Origin: an uncultured Nitrospira sp.
GTDB lineage: Bacteria; Nitrospirota; Nitrospiria; Nitrospirales; UBA8639
Assembly (NCBI GenBank): GCA_902500695.1
Contig: CABVRQ010000009.1
Span: 1-62,605 of the forward strand
DNA: 62,605 nt
Direction of reading: 5' to 3'
Shown here: positions 33,422 through 42,210 of the stretch, in pieces
Position numbering within the stretch: the stretch's first letter is position 1
Layout of the letters: every line of letters starts with the position of its first letter
Translations under genes and position numbers: made by a program
The notes under the pieces: model-generated
Told to the model about the DNA's origin: nothing
The model's database searches: none
Seen by the model: only the letters and a program-made list of their open reading frames with translations

Positions 33422-34482
33422 TGGAGGCGGGTGAAGCTGTGACTCTGCCGGATGCGGTTAAAGATACCTTGGGGCGTCCATTGCGATCCTTGCGGGTGTC
33501 CGTGACCGATCGATGCAATTTACGGTGTCAGTACTGTATGCCTGAGGAAAATTATGTGTGGCTTCCTCGGGAAAACCTCTTGACGTTTGAAGAAATCGCC
33601 TTGCTCACAAATTTGTTTTCCGATCGGGGAATTGATCGAGTGCGTATTACCGGGGGTGAGCCGCTATTACGCAATAATGTGGCGGAACTCATCAGAATGC
33701 TTCGTCAGAACTCTCGCATTCACGATATTGCGATGACTACCAATGGGGTGTTGTTGAGTGAACAGGCTCAGGCTCTTTTCGATGCCGGGCTCCATCGGGT
33801 CACCGTGAGTCTGGATACGTTGAAGCCAGAGCGGTTTAAGGCGTTGACTCGACGCGATACGTTGGATCGGGTATTTGAGGGAATAGCCTCTGTGGGGCGG
33901 GTCGGATTTACAGGATTAAAGTTGGATACGGTGGCCATGAAGGGGTACAACGAAGATGAAGTCCTGCCCTTGATTGAATACGGCAAGCAGGTCAACGGAG
34001 AGGTTCGTTTTATCGAATATATGGATGTTGGCGGAGCCAATGACTGGTCAGCCGATAAAGTTCTTTCCCGGAAAGAGATTTTAAAGATGGTCGGAGATTA
34101 TTATGGGACAGTCGAACCGGTAGAGGAGGTCAGTTCGGCTCCTGCACAGCGATTTCGGCTACCGGATGGCACGACATTTGGTATTATTTCCTCCACCACC
34201 GTGCCTTTCTGTTCGACCTGTGACAGGAGTCGGTTGACGGCTGATGGGATGTGGTATTTATGCTTGTATGCCAAAACAGGTCTTGACCTTCGCAAGCTTC
34301 TTCGAATGGACCGATCACGAGAAGATATTCTTTCCATCATTCAGTCTGTCTGGGAATCTCGAAAAGATCGTGGGGCGGAAGAACGAAAAGAGCTTGAACA
34401 GGTCAGCGGTCGTGGCCGGTACATTGACATTGAACGGTTGCGCCAAGATCCACATTTGGAAATGCATGCAAGGGGTGGTTGA
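33421..34482 (+). CDS. moaA: GTP 3',8-cyclase (radical SAM)
   Basis: First step of molybdenum-cofactor synthesis. 353 residues from the ATG at 33421 that overlaps the moaE stop. The N-terminal 4Fe-4S radical-SAM motif is VTDRCNLRCQYCMPEE; then RITGGEPLLRNN, TNGVLLSEQAQALFDAGLHR (in parts), VSLDTLKPERF and FIEYMDVGGANDW. The C-terminal cluster is FCSTCDRSR...YLCLYAK. The protein ends in ARGG, the C-terminal Gly-Gly tail conserved in MoaA. Complete. Confidence 0.97.
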   Translation: MEAGEAVTLPDAVKDTLGRPLRSLRVSVTDRCNLRCQYCMPEENYVWLPRENLLTFEEIALLTNLFSDRGIDRVRITGGEPLLRNNVAELIRMLRQNSRIHDIAMTTNGVLLSEQAQALFDAGLHRVTVSLDTLKPERFKALTRRDTLDRVFEGIASVGRVGFTGLKLDTVAMKGYNEDEVLPLIEYGKQVNGEVRFIEYMDVGGANDWSADKVLSRKEILKMVGDYYGTVEPVEEVSSAPAQRFRLPDGTTFGIISSTTVPFCSTCDRSRLTADGMWYLCLYAKTGLDLRKLLRMDRSREDILSIIQSVWESRKDRGAEERKELEQVSGRGRYIDIERLRQDPHLEMHARGG

Positions 34483-34750
34483 CCCCCGTATCTTCTCCCT
34501 GTTTCCTCTCGTGTCCTCACTCTGCTGATACTCCGGAATCGTCTGCGGGGTAGGCACCTCCTCCGAGGGATTCTTGCCGGTTCAACCTCCCTATGGTAAT
34601 GTCGTGTCGTGAGTGAAGACTGTGTCGGAGTATATGTTTTCTTGTTGTGTCCTTTCCCTGCCTTTCTCAAATTTTCTTTTTCTCAGCCAGAGCTAGATGT
34701 AGGTACGCGTGCATTGCGTTCATGAGAGAAGCTTAAGGATAGACTGATCT

Positions 34751-35611
34751 ATGGGATGGTTTAAACGGAATAAAAACACGGATACTGAAGGCACATCCAT
34801 TAAAATCGTGGAAGGGATGTGGGTCAAATGCGCAGTATGTCGCACCATTATTTTTAAACGCGAGGTTGAACGAAATTTAAAAGTCTGCCCGAAATGTCAA
34901 TACCATTTTCCCCTGTCGGTTAGTGAACGATTGGAGTTGATCGTCGATCCCGGTTCATTCGAGGAATGGGATGGAGAATTAGTTCCAGGGGATCCCTTGC
35001 AGTTTGTTGATACCCTGCCGTATCGCAAGCGCATTCAAAAGGCACAAGAAAAAACAGGGAAAAAAGAAGCGATCCTGACTGGGCGATGTCAAATTGGCGG
35101 GAAGCCCGTTGCCCTTGGAATCTTTGATTTTTCATTTATGGGTGGCAGTATGGGATCGGTGGTTGGCGAGAAAATCTGCCGAGCAATTGATCAGGCGTTG
35201 ATCGGCCATATGCCATTTTTGTTAGTCACCACTTCCGGTGGAGCACGGATGCAGGAGGGGACCTTGTCACTCATGCAAATGGCGAAAACGGCATCAGCCT
35301 TGGCAAAATTGCAAGAAGCTCGAATTCCCTTTATTGTCCTGTTAACGGATCCGACATTTGGAGGGGTGACCGCCAGTGTCGCGATGTTGGGGGATATCAT
35401 TCTGGCGGAACCAAAGGCGTTGATCGGTTTTGCCGGCCCACGGGTCATTGAACAAACGATCAAAGAACATTTGCCGGAAGGCTTCCAACGTGCTGAGTTT
35501 TTGTTGGAACATGGCATGGTTGATCATATCGTGGAACGAAAAATCCTCAAGGCAACGCTGGAAACGTTGCTTGCACATTGTGTGACAACAGTCTCTTCCA
35601 CTTCGGTGTAA
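34751..35611 (+). CDS. accD: Acetyl-CoA carboxylase carboxyltransferase subunit beta
   Basis: Transfers carboxyl from biotin to acetyl-CoA to give malonyl-CoA for fatty-acid synthesis, with AccA. 286 residues, ATG with AAGGA upstream. N-terminal zinc finger: WVKCAVCRTIIFKREVE...VCPKCQYH (C-x2-C-x15-C-x2-C). Carboxyltransferase core: FMGGSMGSVVGEKICRAID, LLVTTSGGARMQEGTLSLMQMAKT (in parts), LTDPTFGGVTASVAMLGD, GFAGPRVIEQTIKEHLPEGFQ (in parts). Complete. The 268-base gap upstream (34483-34750) holds no supported gene. AccD and folC are neighbours in many bacteria. Confidence 0.97.
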   Translation: MGWFKRNKNTDTEGTSIKIVEGMWVKCAVCRTIIFKREVERNLKVCPKCQYHFPLSVSERLELIVDPGSFEEWDGELVPGDPLQFVDTLPYRKRIQKAQEKTGKKEAILTGRCQIGGKPVALGIFDFSFMGGSMGSVVGEKICRAIDQALIGHMPFLLVTTSGGARMQEGTLSLMQMAKTASALAKLQEARIPFIVLLTDPTFGGVTASVAMLGDIILAEPKALIGFAGPRVIEQTIKEHLPEGFQRAEFLLEHGMVDHIVERKILKATLETLLAHCVTTVSSTSV

Positions 35612-35757
35612 CCGCCGAATGGTCCGGCTCACCTTGTATCCCTGTGGATCTCAAGAGGCTTGACGATGGGCTCGATAATGGTGAGAGCCATACACTGTAG
35701 TTATTCTTGATACGAAATCTCCTTCCCTTTATTGTCCCCCGCCGAGTTTTGATTCCC

Positions 35758-37047
35758 GTGGCTACGTATCCAGAAACGCTTGACTTTCTCTTTTCCTTGC
35801 ACCGGTTTGGTATCAAGCTGGGATTGGAGGCCATTACCGATATCCTTGACCGGTTGGACAATCCTCAGCACGGGTACGCTACGCTTCATGTTGCCGGCAC
35901 GAACGGGAAGGGGTCTTCATCGGCCATGGTGGCTGCAATCCTTCAAGCATGCGGCTATCGGGTCGGACTGTATACCTCACCGCATTTGATTGATTTCCGC
36001 GAGCGCATTCGGGTTCAGGGAGCAGACATTTCTGAAGAGGCTGTCTGTGGCTTGATCGCACAGATTCGGCGCAGGGCCAATTCCCTCACCGCACTCACTT
36101 TTTTTGAGTTCACGACCGCACTGGCCTTTTTGCATTTTAGGAATGAACAAGTCGATATTGCTGTGGTAGAGGTCGGCATGGGAGGGCGCTTTGATGCGAC
36201 TAATGTATTAAACCCCATTGGTGTCCTAATTACGGGAATTGGCTTCGATCATGAAGCGTATCTAGGGGATTCCCTTCAGATGATTGCGCAGGAGAAAGCC
36301 GGGATTATCAAGCAAAAGGGTCCCATCGTGTTGGGTCCGATGCCGGAAGATATTACCCAGATATTTGAGACTCGGGCCTTGAAGTGGTTGGCGCCATGCT
36401 TTCGGATGGGACAGGAGTTTTCCTTCCTGGAAACCAGTGCGACGACATTTACCTATCAAGGGCTGGAGTGGACGATTCCGGAAATACAGACGAATTTGCT
36501 CGGCCGTCATCAGATGGTCAATGCCACAAATGCGCTCGCGGTATTGGAGGCTGCCGTCGATGACATCTTCCCTGTTTCGCAGACGGCCATCCGGATTGGT
36601 TTGCAGGGTGTCAAATGGAGGGGTCGGTTAGAGGTCGTGAATCAAAATCCTCTTTTGATTGTGGATGGTGCGCACAATCTTGCCGGTGCCCACGTGTTAT
36701 TTGACTTTCTCCACTCACAAATTCATGATGGCGCGGGACGAAAACTCATTTTGGTGGTTGGGATGATGCGTGACAAAAACCTTCAAGGATTTTTGCGTGT
36801 TCTTCTTCCTCTTGTTGACCACCTGATTCTCACCCAGCCACGGATGGAAAGGGCGGCATCGGTGGAGGAACTCCAGCACGCTGTCAATCGAGAAGATCTC
36901 GTTCCGTGTCTACTTGCCGATTCATGGGAGGCTGTTTGTCAAGCCAAGGAAATGGCGAATCCCTCAGATGTCATTTGTGTCACCGGGTCGTTATTTCTGG
37001 TTGGGGAGGTACTCAATCGGCTCACTCCGCCGGGTTTCCCAACGTGA
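35758..37047 (+). CDS. folC: Folylpolyglutamate / dihydrofolate synthase
   Basis: Adds glutamate to folates and dihydropteroate. About 429 residues from the GTG at 35758, chosen because family members begin just before this point (ATYPETLDFLFSLHRFGIKLG); a TTG at 35707 is also open. The Mur-ligase-like ATP site is LHVAGTNGKGSSSAMVAAIL; further motifs are GLYTSPHLIDFRERI, TFFEFTTALAF, VEVGMGGRFDATNVL, GFDHEAYLGDSLQMIAQEKAGI (in parts) and LIVDGAHNLAGAHVL. It overlaps lptD by four bases (GTGA). Confidence 0.95.
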   Translation: MATYPETLDFLFSLHRFGIKLGLEAITDILDRLDNPQHGYATLHVAGTNGKGSSSAMVAAILQACGYRVGLYTSPHLIDFRERIRVQGADISEEAVCGLIAQIRRRANSLTALTFFEFTTALAFLHFRNEQVDIAVVEVGMGGRFDATNVLNPIGVLITGIGFDHEAYLGDSLQMIAQEKAGIIKQKGPIVLGPMPEDITQIFETRALKWLAPCFRMGQEFSFLETSATTFTYQGLEWTIPEIQTNLLGRHQMVNATNALAVLEAAVDDIFPVSQTAIRIGLQGVKWRGRLEVVNQNPLLIVDGAHNLAGAHVLFDFLHSQIHDGAGRKLILVVGMMRDKNLQGFLRVLLPLVDHLILTQPRMERAASVEELQHAVNREDLVPCLLADSWEAVCQAKEMANPSDVICVTGSLFLVGEVLNRLTPPGFPT

Positions 37048-39341
37048 CTGTTGCAGGCGTGGGTGGCGGCCGATATGTTCACTCGCGCCGATCTCCTGGG
37101 TTGTTGGTCGGTCTATTCATTTTTTTTACGATGTTGGCAGCCGGAGAAGCCGTGTTCGGACAACCGGACTCTCAGCCTGGAGAATCCGGGGGACTCTCCG
37201 CCGATACCTCGTCTGATGAGGTGCCTCCCGAACCAACTTCACAGGGGGTCCCCGTCGCCATTAATGCCGACCGGATTGACTACAATCGGGATCGGGAAGA
37301 ATATCATGCTATCGGGGCTGTGGATGTGACCCGTGGTCCCATTCATCTTAATGCGGATGAAGCCACCCTTCAAAAACTCACGGGTCGTTTGACGGCTCGG
37401 GGGCATGTGCATTTGCGAGATATCCAAACCGATATTTGGTCGGAAACGCTTGAGCTCGATCTTAATACCGAAGCTGGGGTGATCACCAATGGAAATATTT
37501 TTTGGAAGAAACAAAATTCCTTTGTAACGGGGCGACGGCTTCAGCGGTTTTCCGAAACCCATTATCGGGTCAAGGAGGGCTCCTTTACCAATTGCGATGC
37601 CCAGGATGGCGAGATTCCGGCCTGGCGATTTAACTTTCATGATATGGATGTGGAATATGAGGACAGTTTGTTTGGAAAAGGTGTGTGGTTCAATGTGAAC
37701 GATGTGCCGGTGATCCCGCTTCCCACCTTTCGATATCCGCTGGGCGCTTCTCGAAAAAGCGGATTCTTGTTTCCGACAACCGGATACAATACTAATTTCG
37801 GGTACCAGTATCGGCAGGGGTATTTTTGGGCCATCAATCCAAGTAGTGATTTAACCGTTTCCCCGCAAATATTAACGGAGCGTGGAGCAGGTGCGGATCT
37901 TCAATATCGCTATGTGTGGAATCGGCTCACAAAGGGAGAATGGTTGATACGCTCGCTCTATGATACCCAGCAAAATCGTGGACGAGCCGAAGTCCGGGGG
38001 GCTCATGTTCAGCAATTCAATCCTGATTTGTCTTTGCGCATGCGGGCCAACTTTTCAAGTGATCGAACGGTCCTGCAAAATTTCAGCAGTTCCGGGACTC
38101 AACGGGCTTTACCCAGTCAAGAATCGAATCTCCATATTTTGCAACGACTTGATCATGGAGCGGTGTATTTCTCAGGTCAATATATTCAGCCGTTAAGTAC
38201 GGGCGGTAATACGACCTTTCAGCGTTTACCTGAAATCGGACATCGCTTTGTGAATCCCAGTGTCTTGGGCAGTCCCATATCGCTGACGGCGGAAACGACC
38301 GCCGTGCAATTTTACAGGGAGACGGGGTTCAATGTTGGTCGTCTCGATGTGTTGCCGGGACTTTCGATGGAAGGACTCCATCTAGGAAACACGTTGGGAT
38401 TTCGTCCTCAGGTCAAATTTCGTGAAGTGGGCTATACCCGAGGTCTCACTAGCAAATCAGCACAACATCGTGAAACCTTTTGGGTTGGCGCTGAATTATT
38501 CTCCAATATGTCGAAACGGTTTTCCCTCGGCGAGGGGAATTGGATCCGGCATTCTATTCAACCGAATGTGATTTATGAGTATGTGCCACAGACAAAACAA
38601 GCGGAATTAGTTCAGGTCGATGCGGTGGATGATTTGATTCAAAAGAGTCTGGTCACCTATTCCTTGAAAAATCGTCTGAGCCAAATCGGTGACGGGACAT
38701 CCAATTCCTGGTTGGATCTGTTATTTGCCCAAAGTTATCATGTGGCCAATCCGTCGCCCTTGGCCTCCAAATTTTCGGATATCTGGACACGGGGGCACTT
38801 TCATTCACCGGTGAATTCTTCAGCATTCATCTCGGCATTCGATCTGAGGGTGGATGCCTTCTACGATCCGAACAGGAAATATTTTTCTCAGATGAACACC
38901 GACGTGCTCCTCCAAAGCCAACAGACGTGGTATGTGACCGTTGGGCAACGGTACGCGAGAGAAGGGTCGAGAGTCCGCAGGGGAGATATTTGGAATCCCG
39001 TGTCGTTTAATGAGGTCTTAGCTCCGGCCCAGGAAATCCTCTATTTGACGACTGGGGGTGGAGTGCGGCTGCCACATGGTGTGACCTTGGGCACCAAATG
39101 GTATCATGACTTCCGGACAGGGCAGACGGCTGAATGGGATGTGGTAGGGCTATACCAAAATCCTTGTCGATGTTTTTCACTCGGGCTTACGTATACACGG
39201 CTTCCTGACCGCTCTCAATTCGAATTTCTCATCAGCTTGACGGGGTTGTGGGGAACCCAAGGGCATGGAACACAATTAATGAAGTTGATTCTGGGTCCAC
39301 TCATGGCAGGAGAGCGTGGAATTCCTTGGGACTACCGGTAA
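37044..39341 (+). CDS. lptD: LPS-assembly outer-membrane protein
   Basis: Outer-membrane barrel that inserts lipopolysaccharide into the outer leaflet. About 765 residues from the GTG at 37044 that overlaps the folC stop; the frame is open to 36906 within folC. A signal peptide (SPGLLVGLFIFFTMLAAGEAVFG) is followed by an OstA/LptA-like periplasmic domain (VAINADRIDYNRDREEYHAIG, ARGHVHLRDIQTDIWSETLEL) and the LptD barrel (VPVIPLPTFRYPLGASRKSGFLFPT in parts, FGYQYRQGYFWAINPSSDLT, RGAGADLQYRY). FTNCD may provide one of the few cysteines. The C-terminus is beta-rich. Its presence shows an LPS-type outer membrane. Confidence 0.92.
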   Translation: MTVAGVGGGRYVHSRRSPGLLVGLFIFFTMLAAGEAVFGQPDSQPGESGGLSADTSSDEVPPEPTSQGVPVAINADRIDYNRDREEYHAIGAVDVTRGPIHLNADEATLQKLTGRLTARGHVHLRDIQTDIWSETLELDLNTEAGVITNGNIFWKKQNSFVTGRRLQRFSETHYRVKEGSFTNCDAQDGEIPAWRFNFHDMDVEYEDSLFGKGVWFNVNDVPVIPLPTFRYPLGASRKSGFLFPTTGYNTNFGYQYRQGYFWAINPSSDLTVSPQILTERGAGADLQYRYVWNRLTKGEWLIRSLYDTQQNRGRAEVRGAHVQQFNPDLSLRMRANFSSDRTVLQNFSSSGTQRALPSQESNLHILQRLDHGAVYFSGQYIQPLSTGGNTTFQRLPEIGHRFVNPSVLGSPISLTAETTAVQFYRETGFNVGRLDVLPGLSMEGLHLGNTLGFRPQVKFREVGYTRGLTSKSAQHRETFWVGAELFSNMSKRFSLGEGNWIRHSIQPNVIYEYVPQTKQAELVQVDAVDDLIQKSLVTYSLKNRLSQIGDGTSNSWLDLLFAQSYHVANPSPLASKFSDIWTRGHFHSPVNSSAFISAFDLRVDAFYDPNRKYFSQMNTDVLLQSQQTWYVTVGQRYAREGSRVRRGDIWNPVSFNEVLAPAQEILYLTTGGGVRLPHGVTLGTKWYHDFRTGQTAEWDVVGLYQNPCRCFSLGLTYTRLPDRSQFEFLISLTGLWGTQGHGTQLMKLILGPLMAGERGIPWDYR

Positions 39342-39346
39342 CCGTC

Positions 39347-39991
39347 ATGCGGACTCTGTCTGTGCATCTGTGGATTGTACCTGTGATGGTTCTATGGAGC
39401 CTGGCCGGCTGGCCGCTTCATGTCTGGTCCCAAGAAATCGTCACTGATCAGGTCACCATCACGTCGGCAAGGGGACAGCTGTTTGGTATCACTTCCGGCG
39501 AGGGGATTGCCAGAAAGGTCTTATCCTCGGGAGAAGAGGTGCTGGTGATTGAAACCAAAGGCGTGACGGGATATGTTCAGACAACCTCAAGGTTGCTGGG
39601 GTTTTCAGGTCGGTTACAACGGTGGGTGGAGATGAACCTTTCCTCGGCGGAGGAGGTGGTAACCGCAACGGTCACTCCCAGTATGATTATCGTTCAAGGT
39701 CGACAGGCGGCCTATGGTTTTCAAAGTGATCTTGGTCGTTGGAAACGAGACTCTTGGGGGGCCGGAGAGTTGTTGGTGGAGAGTATCGTGAATGACTATG
39801 TGGCTGTTCTCATTACCAACCGACGGGCATTAGGATTTTCTGCGTTAACCGGAGGGTTTTTCCCGCAGGACCTTCCATCCGGCAATGCGATTGGACAGAC
39901 GGAATCCAATGCAAACGTTGTGGTCATCCACCTGTCAGGACTGATGTGGGTTTTCCGGTCCGGCTTAGCAATTTGGACGGTGTTGCCTTGA
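39347..39991 (+). CDS. Secreted repeat protein, unknown function
   Basis: About 214 residues from the ATG at 39347, five bases after the lptD stop. A signal peptide (MVLWSLAGWPLHVWSQ end) precedes a beta-rich domain with loosely repeated units of about 40-45 residues: TSARGQLFGITSG, TTSRLLGFSGRLQRWVEMNLS, QGRQAAYGFQSDLGRWKRD, ITNRRALGFSALTGGFFPQDL. Each has R-x-x-x-G-F and a short turn, as in beta-propeller or solenoid repeats. No family is recognised. Position after lptD suggests coexpression and an envelope role. Confidence 0.7.
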   Translation: MRTLSVHLWIVPVMVLWSLAGWPLHVWSQEIVTDQVTITSARGQLFGITSGEGIARKVLSSGEEVLVIETKGVTGYVQTTSRLLGFSGRLQRWVEMNLSSAEEVVTATVTPSMIIVQGRQAAYGFQSDLGRWKRDSWGAGELLVESIVNDYVAVLITNRRALGFSALTGGFFPQDLPSGNAIGQTESNANVVVIHLSGLMWVFRSGLAIWTVLP

Positions 39992-40219
39992 TTAATTAGA
40001 GGAAAGATTGCTGGCCATTTGCGGGTGTTTGGTCACGCCTGGGTAATCCACTCCAATAGGGGTGTTCGAACAATAGTGGCTCCACCAGTCAATGACTTCC
40101 TGCAAAAATGGATCTTCCGCCCCTGTGGCAAAGAGGTGACCATAGAGGTAGCCCGTTTGGGTATCAAAGAGCATGAAAATCGGCATGGGAGCGGGCTGTG
40201 GAATATGGGGCGTTTCCAT
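39992..40219 (-). CDS. Small hypothetical protein
   Basis: 75 residues beginning METPHIPQPAPMPIF, then MLFDTQTGYLYGHLFATGAED and EVIDWWSHYCSNTPIGVDYPG. The aromatic-rich middle and lack of low-quality coding make it more credible than a random frame, but there is no clear ribosome-binding site and no family. It is convergent with the lptD block, ending right after the 39991 stop. The following 290 bases up to the NtrC-type gene hold nothing else supported. Confidence 0.4.
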   Translation of the reverse strand: METPHIPQPAPMPIFMLFDTQTGYLYGHLFATGAEDPFLQEVIDWWSHYCSNTPIGVDYPGVTKHPQMASNLSSN

Positions 40220-40512
40220 GGGTGGTCGAGTCCGTGCGTCAGAGGTTCCTCTTGTTTTTGCCTACATATTCCTATCGGAACGTATTTTATTTTTCTTAAA
40301 TAGACCTTTTGCTCAAACGGCTCTGACCGTCTATTTGAGATTCAGGGTTCATTCAAGGGTTTCAGGGAGATCGGAGAGGGGACTCAGCAACGATTGGGTC
40401 AAATTAGAAGACAACCCTTGACCTTCCTCGTCAAATGGGGTAGCTATGTTCCTTCACCGCACAACCGGGTCAACGGGATGTGCCTTTACATGGGTTGAGA
40501 GGGAGGCCATTC

Positions 40513-41973
40513 ATGGAAGTGTTTGATTCTGCTGAATCAGTTCTCGCGAAGCAGGCTGCCCGGATCCTGCTGGTTGAAGATGAGGTGGATGTGAGGGAGT
40601 CCATCAAGTTGCAGCTTGAGGATGAAGGGCATCAGGTCGTGGACACGGAATCAGGGAGCGATGCCTTGGTTCTGGCCGAATCCTCCAGGTTCGATATTGT
40701 CTTGACCGACGTCATGATTCCCGACATCAACGGAATTGAGTTGGTTCAGCGCATTATGCAGCTTCCGAATCATCCTGTGACGGTTGTCATGACGGGATAT
40801 GGGTCGGTAGAGATGGCGGTGAAAGCTATTAAGGCCGGCGCCTTTGATTTCCTCTCTAAACCCTTTTCCATTGATGTCCTGAGCGCCACCATTGCCAGTG
40901 CCCTTCGGGTTAAGTGTCTTCAGGACGAGAATGTCGAACTGAAGAAAACCGTCAAGGGGCAATTTAGTTTAGGAAAACTCATTAGCTCCAGTCAGGTGAT
41001 GCAAGAGGTGTTTCAGTTGATTGATTGCGTCGCGGATACCGATAGTACCGTGCTGATTTTAGGGGAAAGTGGAACGGGCAAAGAATTAATTGCCCAAACT
41101 ATTCATTGTCATAGCACGCGACACAGGGGAAATCTGATTCCAGTCAATTGCGGAGCGATTCCCGAGGCATTATTGGAAAGTGAATTGTTCGGTCATGAAA
41201 AAGGCGCGTTTACCGGAGCGGTGGCGTCACGAGTCGGACGATTTGAGCTGGCGACCGGAGGAACAATTTTCCTTGATGAAATCGGTGATCTGAGTCCACC
41301 GCTCCAGGTCAAACTTCTTCGCGTCCTTCAGGAGCGAACGTTTGAACGAGTCGGGGGTACTCGAACCTATAAATCGGATGCCCGTGTCATTGCCGCCACC
41401 AATCAGGATCTTGAAACCCTGGTCGCGGCTAAACAATTTCGGGAAGATCTGTTTTATCGGTTAAATGTGGTGCCGGTTCTTGTTCCTCCTCTCCGGCAAC
41501 GCGTGGAAGATATCCCGTTGTTACTCCAGCATTTCATGACGATGTTCAATGATCGGCGGAAAGCGGAACTCACCGGTGTGGCTGAGGACGCAATGAGCCT
41601 CTTATGTGATTATCCCTGGCCGGGAAACGTTCGTGAACTCGGGAATATTGTTGAGCGGATTGCTATTTTAAAACGCCGCGGGTTGATTGTCCCGGAAGAT
41701 TTGCCGGAAAAAATCCGGCGACTCCCACCTTCCCATCTCCCCACCATGCCGGCGGCGATTCCAGTGGCCGGGATGGATCTCTCCAGAACAGTTGAGGAAT
41801 TTGAAAACCGGCTGATTCTTGAGGCTCTCGAGCGAACCAATTGGGTCAAAAGTAAAGCGGCTCGTCTTCTGCAAATTAATCGCACCACCCTTATTGAAAA
41901 GTTAAAAAAGAAATCCCTGGCCGAAGTGGTCGCACAACGTGCGGCGCCATCGGAAGATCTGGCTGACGTGTAA
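40513..41973 (+). CDS. NtrC-family sigma-54 response regulator
   Basis: About 486 residues; the start at 40513 has GGGAGG 8 bases upstream (a TTG frame to 40480 is less likely). Receiver domain (about 18-130): ILLVEDEVDVRES, phosphorylated Asp in VLTDVMIPD, TGYG and FLSKPFS (Lys). AAA+ domain (about 155-390): Walker A GESGTGKELIAQT, sigma-54 contact GAFTGAV, Walker B GGTIFLDEIGDLS. A Fis-type helix-turn-helix follows near the C-terminus (SKAARLLQINRTTLIEKLKK). It has no adjacent kinase of its own; it stands 240 bases before the TPR-kinase-regulator operon and may act in flagellar or other sigma-54 control. Confidence 0.95.
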   Translation: MEVFDSAESVLAKQAARILLVEDEVDVRESIKLQLEDEGHQVVDTESGSDALVLAESSRFDIVLTDVMIPDINGIELVQRIMQLPNHPVTVVMTGYGSVEMAVKAIKAGAFDFLSKPFSIDVLSATIASALRVKCLQDENVELKKTVKGQFSLGKLISSSQVMQEVFQLIDCVADTDSTVLILGESGTGKELIAQTIHCHSTRHRGNLIPVNCGAIPEALLESELFGHEKGAFTGAVASRVGRFELATGGTIFLDEIGDLSPPLQVKLLRVLQERTFERVGGTRTYKSDARVIAATNQDLETLVAAKQFREDLFYRLNVVPVLVPPLRQRVEDIPLLLQHFMTMFNDRRKAELTGVAEDAMSLLCDYPWPGNVRELGNIVERIAILKRRGLIVPEDLPEKIRRLPPSHLPTMPAAIPVAGMDLSRTVEEFENRLILEALERTNWVKSKAARLLQINRTTLIEKLKKKSLAEVVAQRAAPSEDLADV

Positions 41974-42210
41974 CGATACAAGGCCCCTGGCCATTCCTCC
42001 CCCGTTCTCGCCTTCCCTTTCCGAACCAGCCTGAGGTTCTGACCATCCCGTCAACTCCTTGACGGCGGCAATATTGTCCGCTCGTCGTAGTTCTTAGAAA
42101 ACTTCCTGGTTTATCAACGAAAAGCCTGTGATCAATTTTTGCCCTCGGCAAGAATAACTCCGGTCTAATTTTTGCTGAATACGTTCAGCAGGTTGGAGCA
42201 GAAACCAAAA

